From Paenibacillus_AR sp051594765 (GTDB lineage: Bacteria; Bacillota; Bacilli; Paenibacillales; NBRC-103111): 64,000 nucleotides of DNA. The notes below the pieces were generated by a model. The model was not told where the DNA came from and did not search any database. It was given only the letters and a program-made list of their open reading frames with translations. The DNA is taken from assembly GCF_051594765.1 (NCBI RefSeq), contig NZ_JBPPGJ010000024.1, positions 1 through 64,000 on the forward strand. The letters are read 5' to 3'. This document shows positions 1-7,764 of this stretch, one piece after another; position 1 is the first letter of the stretch; every line of letters starts with the position of its first letter. The position numbers were made by a program, and so were the translations under genes.

Positions 1-5
1 TCCAT
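1..5 (-). CDS. Possible 5' end of a gene cut by the window edge
   Basis: On the minus strand an AAGGAG ribosome binding site lies at about 13-20, followed at suitable spacing by an ATG at positions 5-3. Only the start codon and two bases are inside the window, so the product cannot be named. The call rests on the binding site and spacing alone. Confidence 0.3.
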
Positions 6-103
6 CCTTTGTTCTCCTTCGATACTTTTTAGCGGTTGGCAGACCGGCTAAAATTTTATCATCGAGTTCAAAGGATTGACTACTCATAGCTATAAGCTTC
101 CTG

Positions 104-130
104 AACCCCCAGTCGAACTGGGGGTTTTCT
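104..130 (+). terminator. Rho-independent terminator on the plus strand
   Basis: Perfect 10-bp arms (104-113 and 117-126) around a 3-nt loop are followed by TTTTCTT. It reads on the plus strand, yet no plus-strand gene is visible to its left in the window. It stands back to back with the ctaM terminator. Confidence 0.6.
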
Positions 131-133
131 TAT

Positions 134-164
134 ACAAAAAAAAGACCGGCATCATCGCCGGTCT
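134..164 (-). terminator. Terminator of the cta operon
   Basis: Arms AGACCGGC (143-150) and GCCGGTCT (157-164) are followed on the minus strand by a run of eight T, just past the ctaM stop codon. Confidence 0.85.
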
Positions 165-181
165 CTTCCATTCCCAACCGT

Positions 182-646
182 TTATCCGCCGAAGATCGCG
201 TCGATCACCGGCTTGGTGTCCCCGCCCGGGTACATCAGGTACAGGAGCACGTACACCATGACGCCGGTCGGTGCCGTGCACAGCCACATGACGGCGGTCC
301 AGCGGCCGATCTTCTTGTGCTTGGCGAAGTTCTTCTTGAACGCCTGCGCCAGCGTCACCAGCCCGAACACGCCGGACACGGTGGCCAGCACAATGTGGAA
401 GATCAAGAACACGAAGTACGCATCCCGCACCCACACCGGCGCTTCCTCGGAGAACGAGGTGTTGCCGACAAAGATGGTCCGGGCCACATACAAGAGGAAG
501 AATATCAGCGCGAAGATCGCGCCGGTCAGCATCAGCTTCTGATGCTGCTCCTGCCGGCCCTTGACGATGGCGGCCCAGCCGAAGCCGACGAATACGGCGC
601 TTATGACGATACAGATCGTGCAAATGGTTGGCAGCAAGTGATCCAT
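182..646 (-). CDS. ctaM: DUF420 family membrane protein, CtaM-like oxidase assembly factor
   Basis: A 154-residue membrane protein of the DUF420 family with about four or five hydrophobic helices. Conserved-looking histidines occur in the helical core, for example in FLIFHIVLA. Family members (CtaM of Staphylococcus, YozB of Bacillus) are needed to mature haem-copper oxidases. It is the last gene of the oxidase cluster, 73 bp after ctaG, which fits that role. I start it at the ATG at 646 because it opens with the hydrophobic MDHLLPTIC typical of the family and has a GGACGGG element about 10 nt upstream. A GTG at 703 would add 19 unconserved-looking residues. Confidence 0.85.
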   Translation of the reverse strand: MDHLLPTICTICIVISAVFVGFGWAAIVKGRQEQHQKLMLTGAIFALIFFLLYVARTIFVGNTSFSEEAPVWVRDAYFVFLIFHIVLATVSGVFGLVTLAQAFKKNFAKHKKIGRWTAVMWLCTAPTGVMVYVLLYLMYPGGDTKPVIDAIFGG

Positions 647-719
647 AGTGAAAATCCCGTCCGTTTCTGTTGGAAAATGGGAAGCCGCCCGGCCTGCGGG
701 CACCGGAGCACCCGGTGTC

Positions 720-1607
720 TCAAGCGCGGTTGAGCCCCCCGTTGGCCGCAGCCCGCGCCGCGACGGCAGACGGGGCGTTGGGATCGCCGGGGTAGTCCTC
801 TTCCCTTCTCTCCATACGATACCATTTCATGAAGCTGTATGCCAATACGAAGCCGTAAACAATTTCCTGAATGATCTTCATGACTACGCCGCCCATCTGC
901 TGGTCGTCCAGCCCGTGGAGCCATCCGATCAGCACCGGAGCGTCCAGATAGGCGTCATACACCAGATCCTTCGCGAAGATGATCAGCGCGCACGCCGGCG
1001 TCAGCAGCACGCCGTTGGCGAAGATGTACGCCATACGCTGCAGATTCGACAGTCGGTTCCACTCCGGCAGCGGGCTGAAGACGGGGAACCACATCTGGAA
1101 CGCCGCGGCAAGGAGCACCAAGTGATAGCCCGTATGCAGCACCGGCACATCATACACGTGGTTGAACACCATCGGAATGTGGTAGATCGAGAAGATCATA
1201 TTGAAGCTGACGATGGCAATCAAGGGCTGGGTGAACGGGTATACCAGACGGCGGGCCCACTTGCCTCCCAGCACCGGACGCACCAGCCATGCGGGAAGCC
1301 CCAGGTACAGGAGCGGCGGCATGATCAGGTACAGCATGGATTGCTGCAGCATATGGGCGCTGAACAGATCCATGTGGCCGTAGAAGCTGATGGGCGTACC
1401 CTCCGCCCCCCAGAACACCAGCAGGCCGGAGAGGAAGTAGAACTTCATCTTCCCCGATACCCTGGTGTAATCCTTCCAGGCGGAGCCGGCAGACCCCGTG
1501 ATATAGAGATAGGCGAACGCGATGCCCAGCGTCAGGAGCAGAATCCACGGATTCCACAGGTCGAGCAGTCCGGGCGCGCCCGCATGCATATGCTGCGTGT
1601 GATCCAT
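720..1607 (-). CDS. ctaG: Cytochrome c oxidase assembly factor CtaG (caa3 type)
   Basis: A 295-residue integral membrane protein with about seven hydrophobic segments. It matches the caa3_CtaG family, which helps form active caa3 oxidase in Bacillus; the CuB-assembly role is only presumed. The N-terminus carries a His/Met cluster (MDHTQHMHAG). A GGAGG 8 nt upstream of the ATG at 1607 fixes the start and excludes an ATG eight codons upstream. It follows ctaF after 74 bp holding a terminator-like hairpin, so expression may be partly uncoupled from ctaCDEF. Confidence 0.93.
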   Translation of the reverse strand: MDHTQHMHAGAPGLLDLWNPWILLLTLGIAFAYLYITGSAGSAWKDYTRVSGKMKFYFLSGLLVFWGAEGTPISFYGHMDLFSAHMLQQSMLYLIMPPLLYLGLPAWLVRPVLGGKWARRLVYPFTQPLIAIVSFNMIFSIYHIPMVFNHVYDVPVLHTGYHLVLLAAAFQMWFPVFSPLPEWNRLSNLQRMAYIFANGVLLTPACALIIFAKDLVYDAYLDAPVLIGWLHGLDDQQMGGVVMKIIQEIVYGFVLAYSFMKWYRMERREEDYPGDPNAPSAVAARAAANGGLNRA

Positions 1608-1633
1608 TTTCCGTACCTCCATGCCTTGCATAA

Positions 1634-1670
1634 TGGAAAAAAGAAGCGGGTTAAGATGATCTTAATCCGC
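1634..1670 (-). terminator. Hairpin with T-run between ctaF and ctaG
   Basis: Nearly perfect 12-bp arms at 1646-1657 and 1659-1670 (one G-U pair) are followed on the minus strand by a T-rich tract. It lies between two genes of the operon, so it probably reduces read-through into ctaG and ctaM. Confidence 0.65.
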
Positions 1671-1681
1671 CTCTTTATTTG

Positions 1682-2005
1682 TTACCACCAGATCCAATAG
1701 ACGCCTGCGGCGACCGCCGTCAGCGCGATGATGCTTCCGAAGCAGAGGCCGATGATCGCATAGACGTGGCCGCGGTCCTTCATATGCATCCAGTACGCCA
1801 GCTGCAGCACGACCTGAACCACCGCCATGACGATCAGGAACGGTACCAGGAAGGCCTTGGTCATTCCTCCGTACAGCACGGCCGCGAAGGCCAGCATGGT
1901 CAGAAGAATGGAGCCGGCGAAGGTCAGATAGTGATTCTTGGGGCCCTCCAGCTTGTGGCGCACCTTGGGGCCTGTGGAGGAAGTGTGCTGGTTCTCTGCG
2001 CTCAT
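1682..2005 (-). CDS. ctaF: Cytochrome c oxidase subunit IV (caa3)
   Basis: A 107-residue protein with three hydrophobic helices and the COX4-pro signature QLAYWMHMKDRGH. It is a small non-catalytic subunit of the caa3-type terminal oxidase in the cytoplasmic membrane. It starts 4 bp after the ctaE stop, and an AAAGGTGGG binding site overlaps the end of ctaE, suggesting translational coupling. Confidence 0.92.
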   Translation of the reverse strand: MSAENQHTSSTGPKVRHKLEGPKNHYLTFAGSILLTMLAFAAVLYGGMTKAFLVPFLIVMAVVQVVLQLAYWMHMKDRGHVYAIIGLCFGSIIALTAVAAGVYWIWW

Positions 2006-2009
2006 CGTG

Positions 2010-2633
2010 TTAGCCCACCTTTCCCATCAGATAAACCACGGTGAAGATGAACACCCAGACTACGTCGATAAAGTGCCAGTACAGCGAGGCCACGAAGAAC
2101 TTCGGAGCCGTTACGACCGTTAGGCCCTTCTCCAAGCCTTGGAAGATCAACAGTCCGATCCAGAGCACCCCGAACGCGACGTGTGCGCCGTGGAAGCCGA
2201 CCAGCGTATAGAACGAGGTGGCAAAAGCGCTGGACGTGAAGGTGTGCCCTTCATGGACATAATGGATGAACTCGTAAATCTCGAGGCCCAGGAACGCGCC
2301 CCCCAGGGCGATGGTCACGCCGAGCCAGCCCAGCGTGGCGCCCAGCTTGTGGCGGTGCATGGACATCATGGCCATGACGCTCGTCAAGGAGGAGGTCAAC
2401 AGGATGAAGGTGGCGATGCCGACCATGGAGAGGTCGAACAGCTCCTTGGCGGTCGGACCGTCCGGCACCTGGTTGCGCAGGGCGATGAAGGTGGCGAAGA
2501 GCGTACCGAACAGTACGGTTTCGCCGCCAAGGAACAGCCAGAAGCCAAGAATCTTGTTGCGTCCCTCGAGCGTCGCTTTTTCCGGATCGTGCGGAAGCAC
2601 TCCGTCCGTATGATGGGCGTGTACGTTGCTCAT
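2010..2633 (-). CDS. ctaE: Cytochrome c oxidase subunit III
   Basis: A 207-residue protein with five predicted helices, typical of bacterial subunit III lacking the first two helices. Visible family motifs are GFHGAHV and WHFIDVVWVFIFTVVY near the end. It supports the catalytic core. Its ATG overlaps the ctaD stop codon (TAATG), and AAAGGGGTGA lies just upstream. Confidence 0.95.
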   Translation of the reverse strand: MSNVHAHHTDGVLPHDPEKATLEGRNKILGFWLFLGGETVLFGTLFATFIALRNQVPDGPTAKELFDLSMVGIATFILLTSSLTSVMAMMSMHRHKLGATLGWLGVTIALGGAFLGLEIYEFIHYVHEGHTFTSSAFATSFYTLVGFHGAHVAFGVLWIGLLIFQGLEKGLTVVTAPKFFVASLYWHFIDVVWVFIFTVVYLMGKVG

Positions 2634-4522
2634 TATGCCTTCACCCCTTTGTCTTCAAGCTCTTCCTTCTCGATATGCCAGCCGTGGTCGTCATAGACGG
2701 AGCGGACGAACATCCCGCCGAGCGTAATAACCAGGCCGATGCCCGAGATGATGTAGTTGTGGAACAGGAAGTCCAGAACGCCGTTCGCAATCTCCACCTT
2801 CGGGTTGCCGTACATGAAGCCCAGGCCGGCGACGAAGAGGCCGAAGGACATGACGAGCGGAACGATGGAGCCGGAAGGCATGTGGATGGAGCCCAGAGGC
2901 TCGGCGGCGGGCACTTGGCCGTTGCCGTCCATCTTTTCTTTCCATACGGCATCGAGGCCGCGGATCAGCGGAAGCTGCTTGAAGTTGTACTCCGGAGCCG
3001 GGGACGGAATCGCCCACTCCAGGGTACGGCCGTCCCACGGATCGGCGGGAGCGGTTTTCGGCTTGCGCAGGGTGATGATGATGTTGGCTACGAACAGGAT
3101 GGTGCCGATCGTCATGCCGAAGGCTCCGATGGTGGAGATCAGGTTCAGATCGTTCCAGCCGTTATTCTCGAGATAGGTGTAGACGCGCCGCGGCATCCCC
3201 ATGAGGCCCAGGAAGTGCTGCACGAAGAACGTCAGATGGAAGCCGATGAAGAAGGTCCAGAAGTGCCACTTGCCCAAGGTTTCGTTCAGCATGCGGCCGA
3301 ACATCTTCGGCCACCAGTAGTAGAAGCCTGCGAACAAGCCCAGCACCAGACCGCCTACGATAACATAGTGGAAGTGCGCGACGACGAAGTAGGTGTCATG
3401 CAGCTGGAAGTCCGCGTCCGGGGAGGCCAGCATCACGCCGGTGGTACCGCCCATAACGAACGTCGGGATAAAAGCCAGCGCCCACAGATTCGCCGTGGTG
3501 AACCGGATTTGTCCGCCCCACAGGGTGAACAGCCAGTTGAAGATCTTGACGCCGGTCGGGACCGCGATCGCCATGGTGGCGATACCGAAGATGGCGTTGG
3601 CCACCGGACCCATGCCGACGGAGAACATATGGTGCGCCCAGACCATGAAGCCCAGGAAGCCGATCAGCACGGTGGCGAACACCATGGAGCTGTAGCCGAA
3701 CAGACGCTTGCGGGCGAAGGTGGCCACAACTTCGGAGATGATGCCGAAGGCCGGTACGATCAGGATGTAAACTTCGGGGTGCCCGAAGATCCAGAACAAG
3801 TGCTGCCAGAGGACCACGTTGCCGCCTTTGTCCGGGTTGAAGAAGTTGCCGCCGAACAGGCGGTCGAACATAAGCTCGACCAAGCCGACCGTAATCGCCG
3901 GGAAGGCAAAAAGAATGAGTGCCGACGTGACGAAGGTCGTCCAGGTGAAGAGCGGCATGCGCATGAAGGTCATGCCCGGCGCTCTCATGTTGATGATGGT
4001 GACGAGGAAGTTGATGCCCCCGATCAGCGTACCGATACCGGAAATCTGCAGGCCGACGACGTAGAAGTCGACGCCCATGCCGCTATGGTTCGGATCGGAG
4101 AGGGGCGCGTAGGCCGTCCAGCCTGCATCCGGAGCGCCGCCCAGCAGCCAGCTGATGTTGAGCAGCAGGCCGCCGAAGAAGAACAGCCAGAAGCCCAATG
4201 CGTTCACGAACGGGAACGCAACGTCCCGCGCGCCGATCTGCAGCGGCATGATGGCGTTCATGAAGCCGAGCAGAAGCGGCATGGCCGCGAAGAAGATCAT
4301 GGTGGTGCCATGCATCGTGATCAGCTCGTTGAAGGTGCCGCCGACGTAGATGGTCTGCTCCGGGAACATCAGCTGGATCCGGATCAGAAGCGCCTCGAAG
4401 CCCCCGATCAGGAAGAAGAAGCCGCCGGCAAGCAGATAGAGAATGCCGATTTTTTTATGGTCAACGGTGGTAAGCCAATCCATGATGCCTGTACGCCGCT
4501 TAACCGTATGGGGATGAGCCAC
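2633..4522 (-). CDS. ctaD: Cytochrome c oxidase subunit I
   Basis: A 629-residue catalytic subunit that reduces O2 to water and pumps protons. All metal ligands are visible: H71 and H385 for haem a, H383 for haem a3, and H248, H297 and H298 for CuB. Y252 forms the usual His-Tyr pair in the GHPEVY motif. There are 12 core helices plus a C-terminal extension. The start is GTG at 4522, set by GAAGGAGGG 7 nt upstream. It lies 29 bp after ctaC. Confidence 0.97.
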   Translation of the reverse strand: MAHPHTVKRRTGIMDWLTTVDHKKIGILYLLAGGFFFLIGGFEALLIRIQLMFPEQTIYVGGTFNELITMHGTTMIFFAAMPLLLGFMNAIMPLQIGARDVAFPFVNALGFWLFFFGGLLLNISWLLGGAPDAGWTAYAPLSDPNHSGMGVDFYVVGLQISGIGTLIGGINFLVTIINMRAPGMTFMRMPLFTWTTFVTSALILFAFPAITVGLVELMFDRLFGGNFFNPDKGGNVVLWQHLFWIFGHPEVYILIVPAFGIISEVVATFARKRLFGYSSMVFATVLIGFLGFMVWAHHMFSVGMGPVANAIFGIATMAIAVPTGVKIFNWLFTLWGGQIRFTTANLWALAFIPTFVMGGTTGVMLASPDADFQLHDTYFVVAHFHYVIVGGLVLGLFAGFYYWWPKMFGRMLNETLGKWHFWTFFIGFHLTFFVQHFLGLMGMPRRVYTYLENNGWNDLNLISTIGAFGMTIGTILFVANIIITLRKPKTAPADPWDGRTLEWAIPSPAPEYNFKQLPLIRGLDAVWKEKMDGNGQVPAAEPLGSIHMPSGSIVPLVMSFGLFVAGLGFMYGNPKVEIANGVLDFLFHNYIISGIGLVITLGGMFVRSVYDDHGWHIEKEELEDKGVKA

Positions 4523-4551
4523 GGTCGTACCCTCCTTCTCTATAGTCTGTC

Positions 4552-5556
4552 TTATTTCAGGGTGTTGAGATATTGAACCAGGTCATTCAGTTGGGTGTCG
4601 TTCAGCTTATCCTTGAATTCCGGCATCTTGTTGCCCGGCTTCACGGTTTGGCCGTTGGTGATCCATTCCTTCAGCTTCTGGTCGTTGTGCTCCAGAATGC
4701 CGGCGATCCGTTCCTTGTTGGCCAGGCCGTTCAGGTTCGGACCCAAGCCGCCGCCGTCCGGGGATACCGCGTGGCAGGCGAGACAGTTGTCCTTGAAGAT
4801 CTGCTGGCCTTTGGCGGCGTTTGCAGAAACCTGGGTTGCCCCGGTCATCTTCGCGGTCCACTGCGCGAATTCGGCTTCGGATACCGCCACCACCTTGAAG
4901 TCCATCAAAGCGTGTGAGGCGCCGCACAGCTCCGCGCATTTGCCCTGGAACACGCCCTCTTCGCTGGCCTCAAGGGACCAGATGTTGGTCATGCCCGGGT
5001 TGGTATCGATCTTCCCGCCCAAGGACGGCACCCAGAAGGAGTGGTTCACGTCCGCGGAGGTCAGTTTGAAGGCGATCTTCTTGCCTACCGGAATCACGAG
5101 ATCCTGGGAGGTCTTGATGCCGAGCTTCGGATAATCGAATTCCCACCAGAACTGATGTGCGGTTACTTCGACGACGACGGCGTCGGGATCATTGGTATAA
5201 TCCTTCGAATGCTGGAAGGTGTAGTACACGGTAGGCACCGCGATGACGACCAGCAGCAGAATCGGAATGGCGGTCCAGATCACTTCGAGGATATGGCTGC
5301 CTTCCACCTGCTTCGGGATGGAGTTATCCCCTTCACGCTTGCGGTAACGGACCAGCACGTACACGTAGATGGCCAGAACCACGGCGATGACAAGAATCAT
5401 GACCCCCAAGCTGATCATAATGACGTTCAGCTGCTCTTCGGCCCTCGGCCCCTTCGGATCCAGCGCGGAAATCGAAGGGTCACCGCAGCCGGCCAGCAGC
5501 AGCGCCATCAAGGCCGACATGGAAGCCAGACGACGAAAACCTTTCCACCGACTCAT
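4552..5556 (-). CDS. ctaC: Cytochrome c oxidase subunit II fused to cytochrome c (caa3)
   Basis: A 334-residue lipoprotein. The lipobox LLAGC puts the lipidated Cys at residue 24, followed by two membrane helices at about 43-68 and 88-111. The cupredoxin domain carries the CuA ligands H172, C207, E209, C211, H215 and M218. A C-terminal cytochrome c domain has CLACH at 258-262 and a probable axial Met at 311. The cytochrome fusion makes this a caa3 oxidase, which takes electrons from cytochrome c at the outer membrane face. It is the first gene of the operon, with a leader of about 250 nt. Confidence 0.97.
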   Translation of the reverse strand: MSRWKGFRRLASMSALMALLLAGCGDPSISALDPKGPRAEEQLNVIMISLGVMILVIAVVLAIYVYVLVRYRKREGDNSIPKQVEGSHILEVIWTAIPILLLVVIAVPTVYYTFQHSKDYTNDPDAVVVEVTAHQFWWEFDYPKLGIKTSQDLVIPVGKKIAFKLTSADVNHSFWVPSLGGKIDTNPGMTNIWSLEASEEGVFQGKCAELCGASHALMDFKVVAVSEAEFAQWTAKMTGATQVSANAAKGQQIFKDNCLACHAVSPDGGGLGPNLNGLANKERIAGILEHNDQKLKEWITNGQTVKPGNKMPEFKDKLNDTQLNDLVQYLNTLK

Positions 5557-5820
5557 TACGGATCTACCTCATTTCTCTCTATTGTTAGAAATCTCAGCAA
5601 GTGTAGCCGACTAGACCGGGCGGGTCCGGACATCCCCGTGAGGCTTGCCCTCCGGATTCCGCTTAATGCGTAACCCCTACCCCCAAAACATGGTGCATCG
5701 TTGCCATGAAACAAGCTGTGCAATAAAACAAATTATTCCTTAAAGAGAACTAATTAAAAATGCCCAAATGCTTATTACCACTTTTGCTCGTAATATGTCA
5801 ATCGCTTAAGTCACTTTCTA

Positions 5821-5849
5821 ACTATAAATTTGTTACAGATTTTTGTCAA
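5821..5849 (-). promoter_or_regulatory. Strong promoter-like site for the cta operon, in the 468-bp gap 5557-6024
   Basis: On the minus strand a perfect -35 TTGACA (5849-5844), a 17-bp spacer and -10 TATAGT (5826-5821) match the SigA consensus. Transcription from here would give a ctaC leader of roughly 250 nt. The leader part near 5620-5670 is GC-rich and can fold. The rest of the gap, about 5700-5900, is AT-rich and holds no gene. A CATATAAT box at 5977-5984 may be the -10 of the spore lipoprotein gene on the other strand. Confidence 0.7.
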
Positions 5850-6024
5850 CGCATTAGATAAAGTTCACAAAACGTTCTAAATTAAGCCATTTTCTTCATT
5901 TTACGTCCCATTTAAACTCTTTCTCTGTTGCACAAGTTGCATGAGCTTCCCAGTGAATCGTTCGCATAAATCCCTTCATATAATAGAAACCTACGCCTAT
6001 ATCCGACTTCTCTGGAGGGTGAAT

Positions 6025-6735
6025 ATGATGGGGAAACGGACCAACTGGGCAAGAGGCATGCTCGGGTTGACGGCCCTGGGGTTGACAGTCGTCTCCGGCT
6101 GCTATGAGATCAATCCGGGGGATAAACGCAACGAGACGAATTACAGCAGCAAGAGCGCGGAATCCGCCGCGGACGACGGGCCCCGCGCGTATGGCTCCGA
6201 GCTGAACGGGCTGCTCATGCACCGGAATACCAAGCTGGCTTATGACGAGAAGCTGTCTGCCGCCGTCTCGGACGTACCCGGAGTGGCTCAGGGCTATGTC
6301 CTGGTGACGGACAGCAACGCGTACGTGGCGCTGATGACCGACCATACGGCCACCGGGACCTCCGGAGGCCAAGCCAGCCGTTATGAGACCAACAATACGG
6401 GCACCCAGGACGGATTCTACGATAACCGGACAGGCTCGAACACGGTGCCCGACCCCGACTGGATCGCCAGCGGCACCAACAGCTGGGGCACGGTGCGGGA
6501 CCACGAGGACCTGTCCCACCCGTTCAAGCAGACGGTGGCCCTGAAGGTGCGGGAGCTGAAGCCCGATGTGAAGGATGTCTTCATCTCGGCCAACCGCGAC
6601 TTCATCAACCAGGTGAACAAGCTGTCCCAGGAGCAGTGGATGGGGCGCTCTCTGGATCCTTTTGTGCAACAATTTAATGCAATGTGTGACCAGGTGTTTT
6701 CGTATCCGAACGGGTATCGTCATGCAATCGATTGA
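6025..6735 (+). CDS. YhcN/YlaJ family sporulation lipoprotein
   Basis: A 236-residue lipoprotein with a signal peptide ending in VVSGC. The central part shows the YhcN/YlaJ pattern: a conserved VPGVAQGYVLVTDSNAYVAL stretch and a C-terminal block beginning KPDVKDVFISANRDF. Family members are spore-associated lipoproteins of unclear biochemical role. The start at 6025 is set by GGAGG six bases upstream; an adjacent ATG at 6028 is possible. The upstream box CATATAAT at 5977 resembles -10 elements of sporulation sigma factors. A terminator follows at once, so it is monocistronic. Confidence 0.85.
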   Translation: MMGKRTNWARGMLGLTALGLTVVSGCYEINPGDKRNETNYSSKSAESAADDGPRAYGSELNGLLMHRNTKLAYDEKLSAAVSDVPGVAQGYVLVTDSNAYVALMTDHTATGTSGGQASRYETNNTGTQDGFYDNRTGSNTVPDPDWIASGTNSWGTVRDHEDLSHPFKQTVALKVRELKPDVKDVFISANRDFINQVNKLSQEQWMGRSLDPFVQQFNAMCDQVFSYPNGYRHAID

Positions 6736-6744
6736 ATAACGGGA

Positions 6745-6776
6745 TGGGGCCTGCTGGTACAGGCCCCATTTTTTTG
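6745..6776 (+). terminator. Terminator of the spore lipoprotein gene
   Basis: Arms TGGGGCCTG and CAGGCCCCA enclose a short loop, followed by seven T. Confidence 0.9.
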
Positions 6777-6951
6777 CGCGTTCGCTGGCTGTTCGCAGGG
6801 GATTCTCAATAACGAATGCCCGAAACGGTTGACGGCGTGTCTGGTGAGGAACCCGATGACGGGAGCTCGAATTTCAGGTGGGGAAGGAAATTTCCAATTG
6901 ATGGGGAATACCTTAAGATATAAAGGTTTTCATATTGGGGAGGAACCTGAA

Positions 6952-7275
6952 TTGGGACTATTTCTTCTATTTGTTGTTGCGGCTTGTATGCTGATTCTGA
7001 TCTCGACCAGCCTGGACCGGAGAAGCGTCCGCAAGAACGGGGCCAGACGGCGGGGCAGCGATTCGTCCAGCGGGGATGTCATGCCGTTCATGTGGACGGA
7101 TGACGACGACGGCCATCGCAATCGCCACCACGACGGCGGTGGAAGCCATCATCACCACGGTGGCGGGCATCACCACGGAGGGGACGACGGTGGCGGCTGC
7201 TCGGACAGCGGCGGCGGCTTCGACGGTGGCGGCGGGGATTGCGGCGGCGGAGATGGCGGTGGCGGGGGAGATTGA
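6952..7275 (+). CDS. Small membrane protein with His/Gly/Asp-rich tail
   Basis: I start this at TTG 6952 because GGGGAGGAA sits eight bases upstream; the ATG at 6901 has no comparable site. The 107-residue product has one N-terminal membrane helix (GLFLLFVVAACMLILI), a basic stretch (RRSVRKNGARRRG), then a tail almost entirely of His, Gly, Asp and a few Cys, with runs such as HHHHGGGHHHGGDDGGG. Such tails occur on several Bacillota membrane proteins and could bind metal, but no function is established. The tail is low-complexity DNA, so its length may vary between strains. Confidence 0.6.
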   Translation: MGLFLLFVVAACMLILISTSLDRRSVRKNGARRRGSDSSSGDVMPFMWTDDDDGHRNRHHDGGGSHHHHGGGHHHGGDDGGGCSDSGGGFDGGGGDCGGGDGGGGGD

Positions 7276-7450
7276 TTCTACCCACGACATAGCCACCGGC
7301 TGGACCGGTTAGGAAGTGCTGCAAGCCAGCGCCCGTAGGCGCTCTGGAGTGGCTGCCAACCGCGGCGGGTTGCGGCTAGCCTCTATAGGGGCCTCTTTTA
7401 CTTGGCCTTTACACCGGCTCACCCGTATCTCGTTCCGTACCCTTCCGTTA

Positions 7451-7644
7451 GATCAACGGCCTATTTGCCCTTCATTCATTATTTTCACGTACATCGACAC
7501 GATGAAAGGCATTTTTGCCTTTGATTAGGGGATAAGGATCCTCTTTGGAACTCAACGGGGTAACAAGCGGCATTTTTGCCTTTGATCTCGAACTTTGTTT
7601 TTTATCGTGGCGATCAGAGGCAATCGTGCCTTTGGTTGCGATGC
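7451..7644. repeat. Four-hairpin intergenic repeat element, copy 1 (in the 489-bp gap 7276-7764)
   Basis: Four related short inverted repeats start at about 7451, 7501, 7561 and 7612. Each has the form AACGGC-N6-GCCGTT or a variant (AAAGGC with GCCTTT in unit 2). A second copy with the same four units in the same order lies at 31225-31420. The element sits between two convergent genes and touches the ydbT terminator. The gap part before it (7276-7450) holds no gene, only a weak terminator-like hairpin at 7379-7401. Confidence 0.8.
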
Positions 7645-7680
7645 AAAAAAAGAGGACCTGCGCTCCAAGAGCCAGGTCCT
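7645..7680 (-). terminator. Terminator downstream of ydbT
   Basis: Arms AGGACCTG (7653-7660) and CAGGTCCT (7673-7680) are followed on the minus strand by seven T. It borders the repeat element directly. Confidence 0.8.
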
Positions 7681-7764
7681 AAACGTTATATTATCAAAAA
7701 GGGGGTCGAGATTTAGTATAGGCGCCGAACGTTAAAGGAAGATGAACCGAATATTACGGTTGTA

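Noticed and set aside
2675..4576. Long plus-strand reading frame (633 codons) over ctaD
   Set aside because: It is antisense to a fully conserved oxidase subunit and has the Asp/Glu/Arg/His-rich composition of a high-GC shadow frame.
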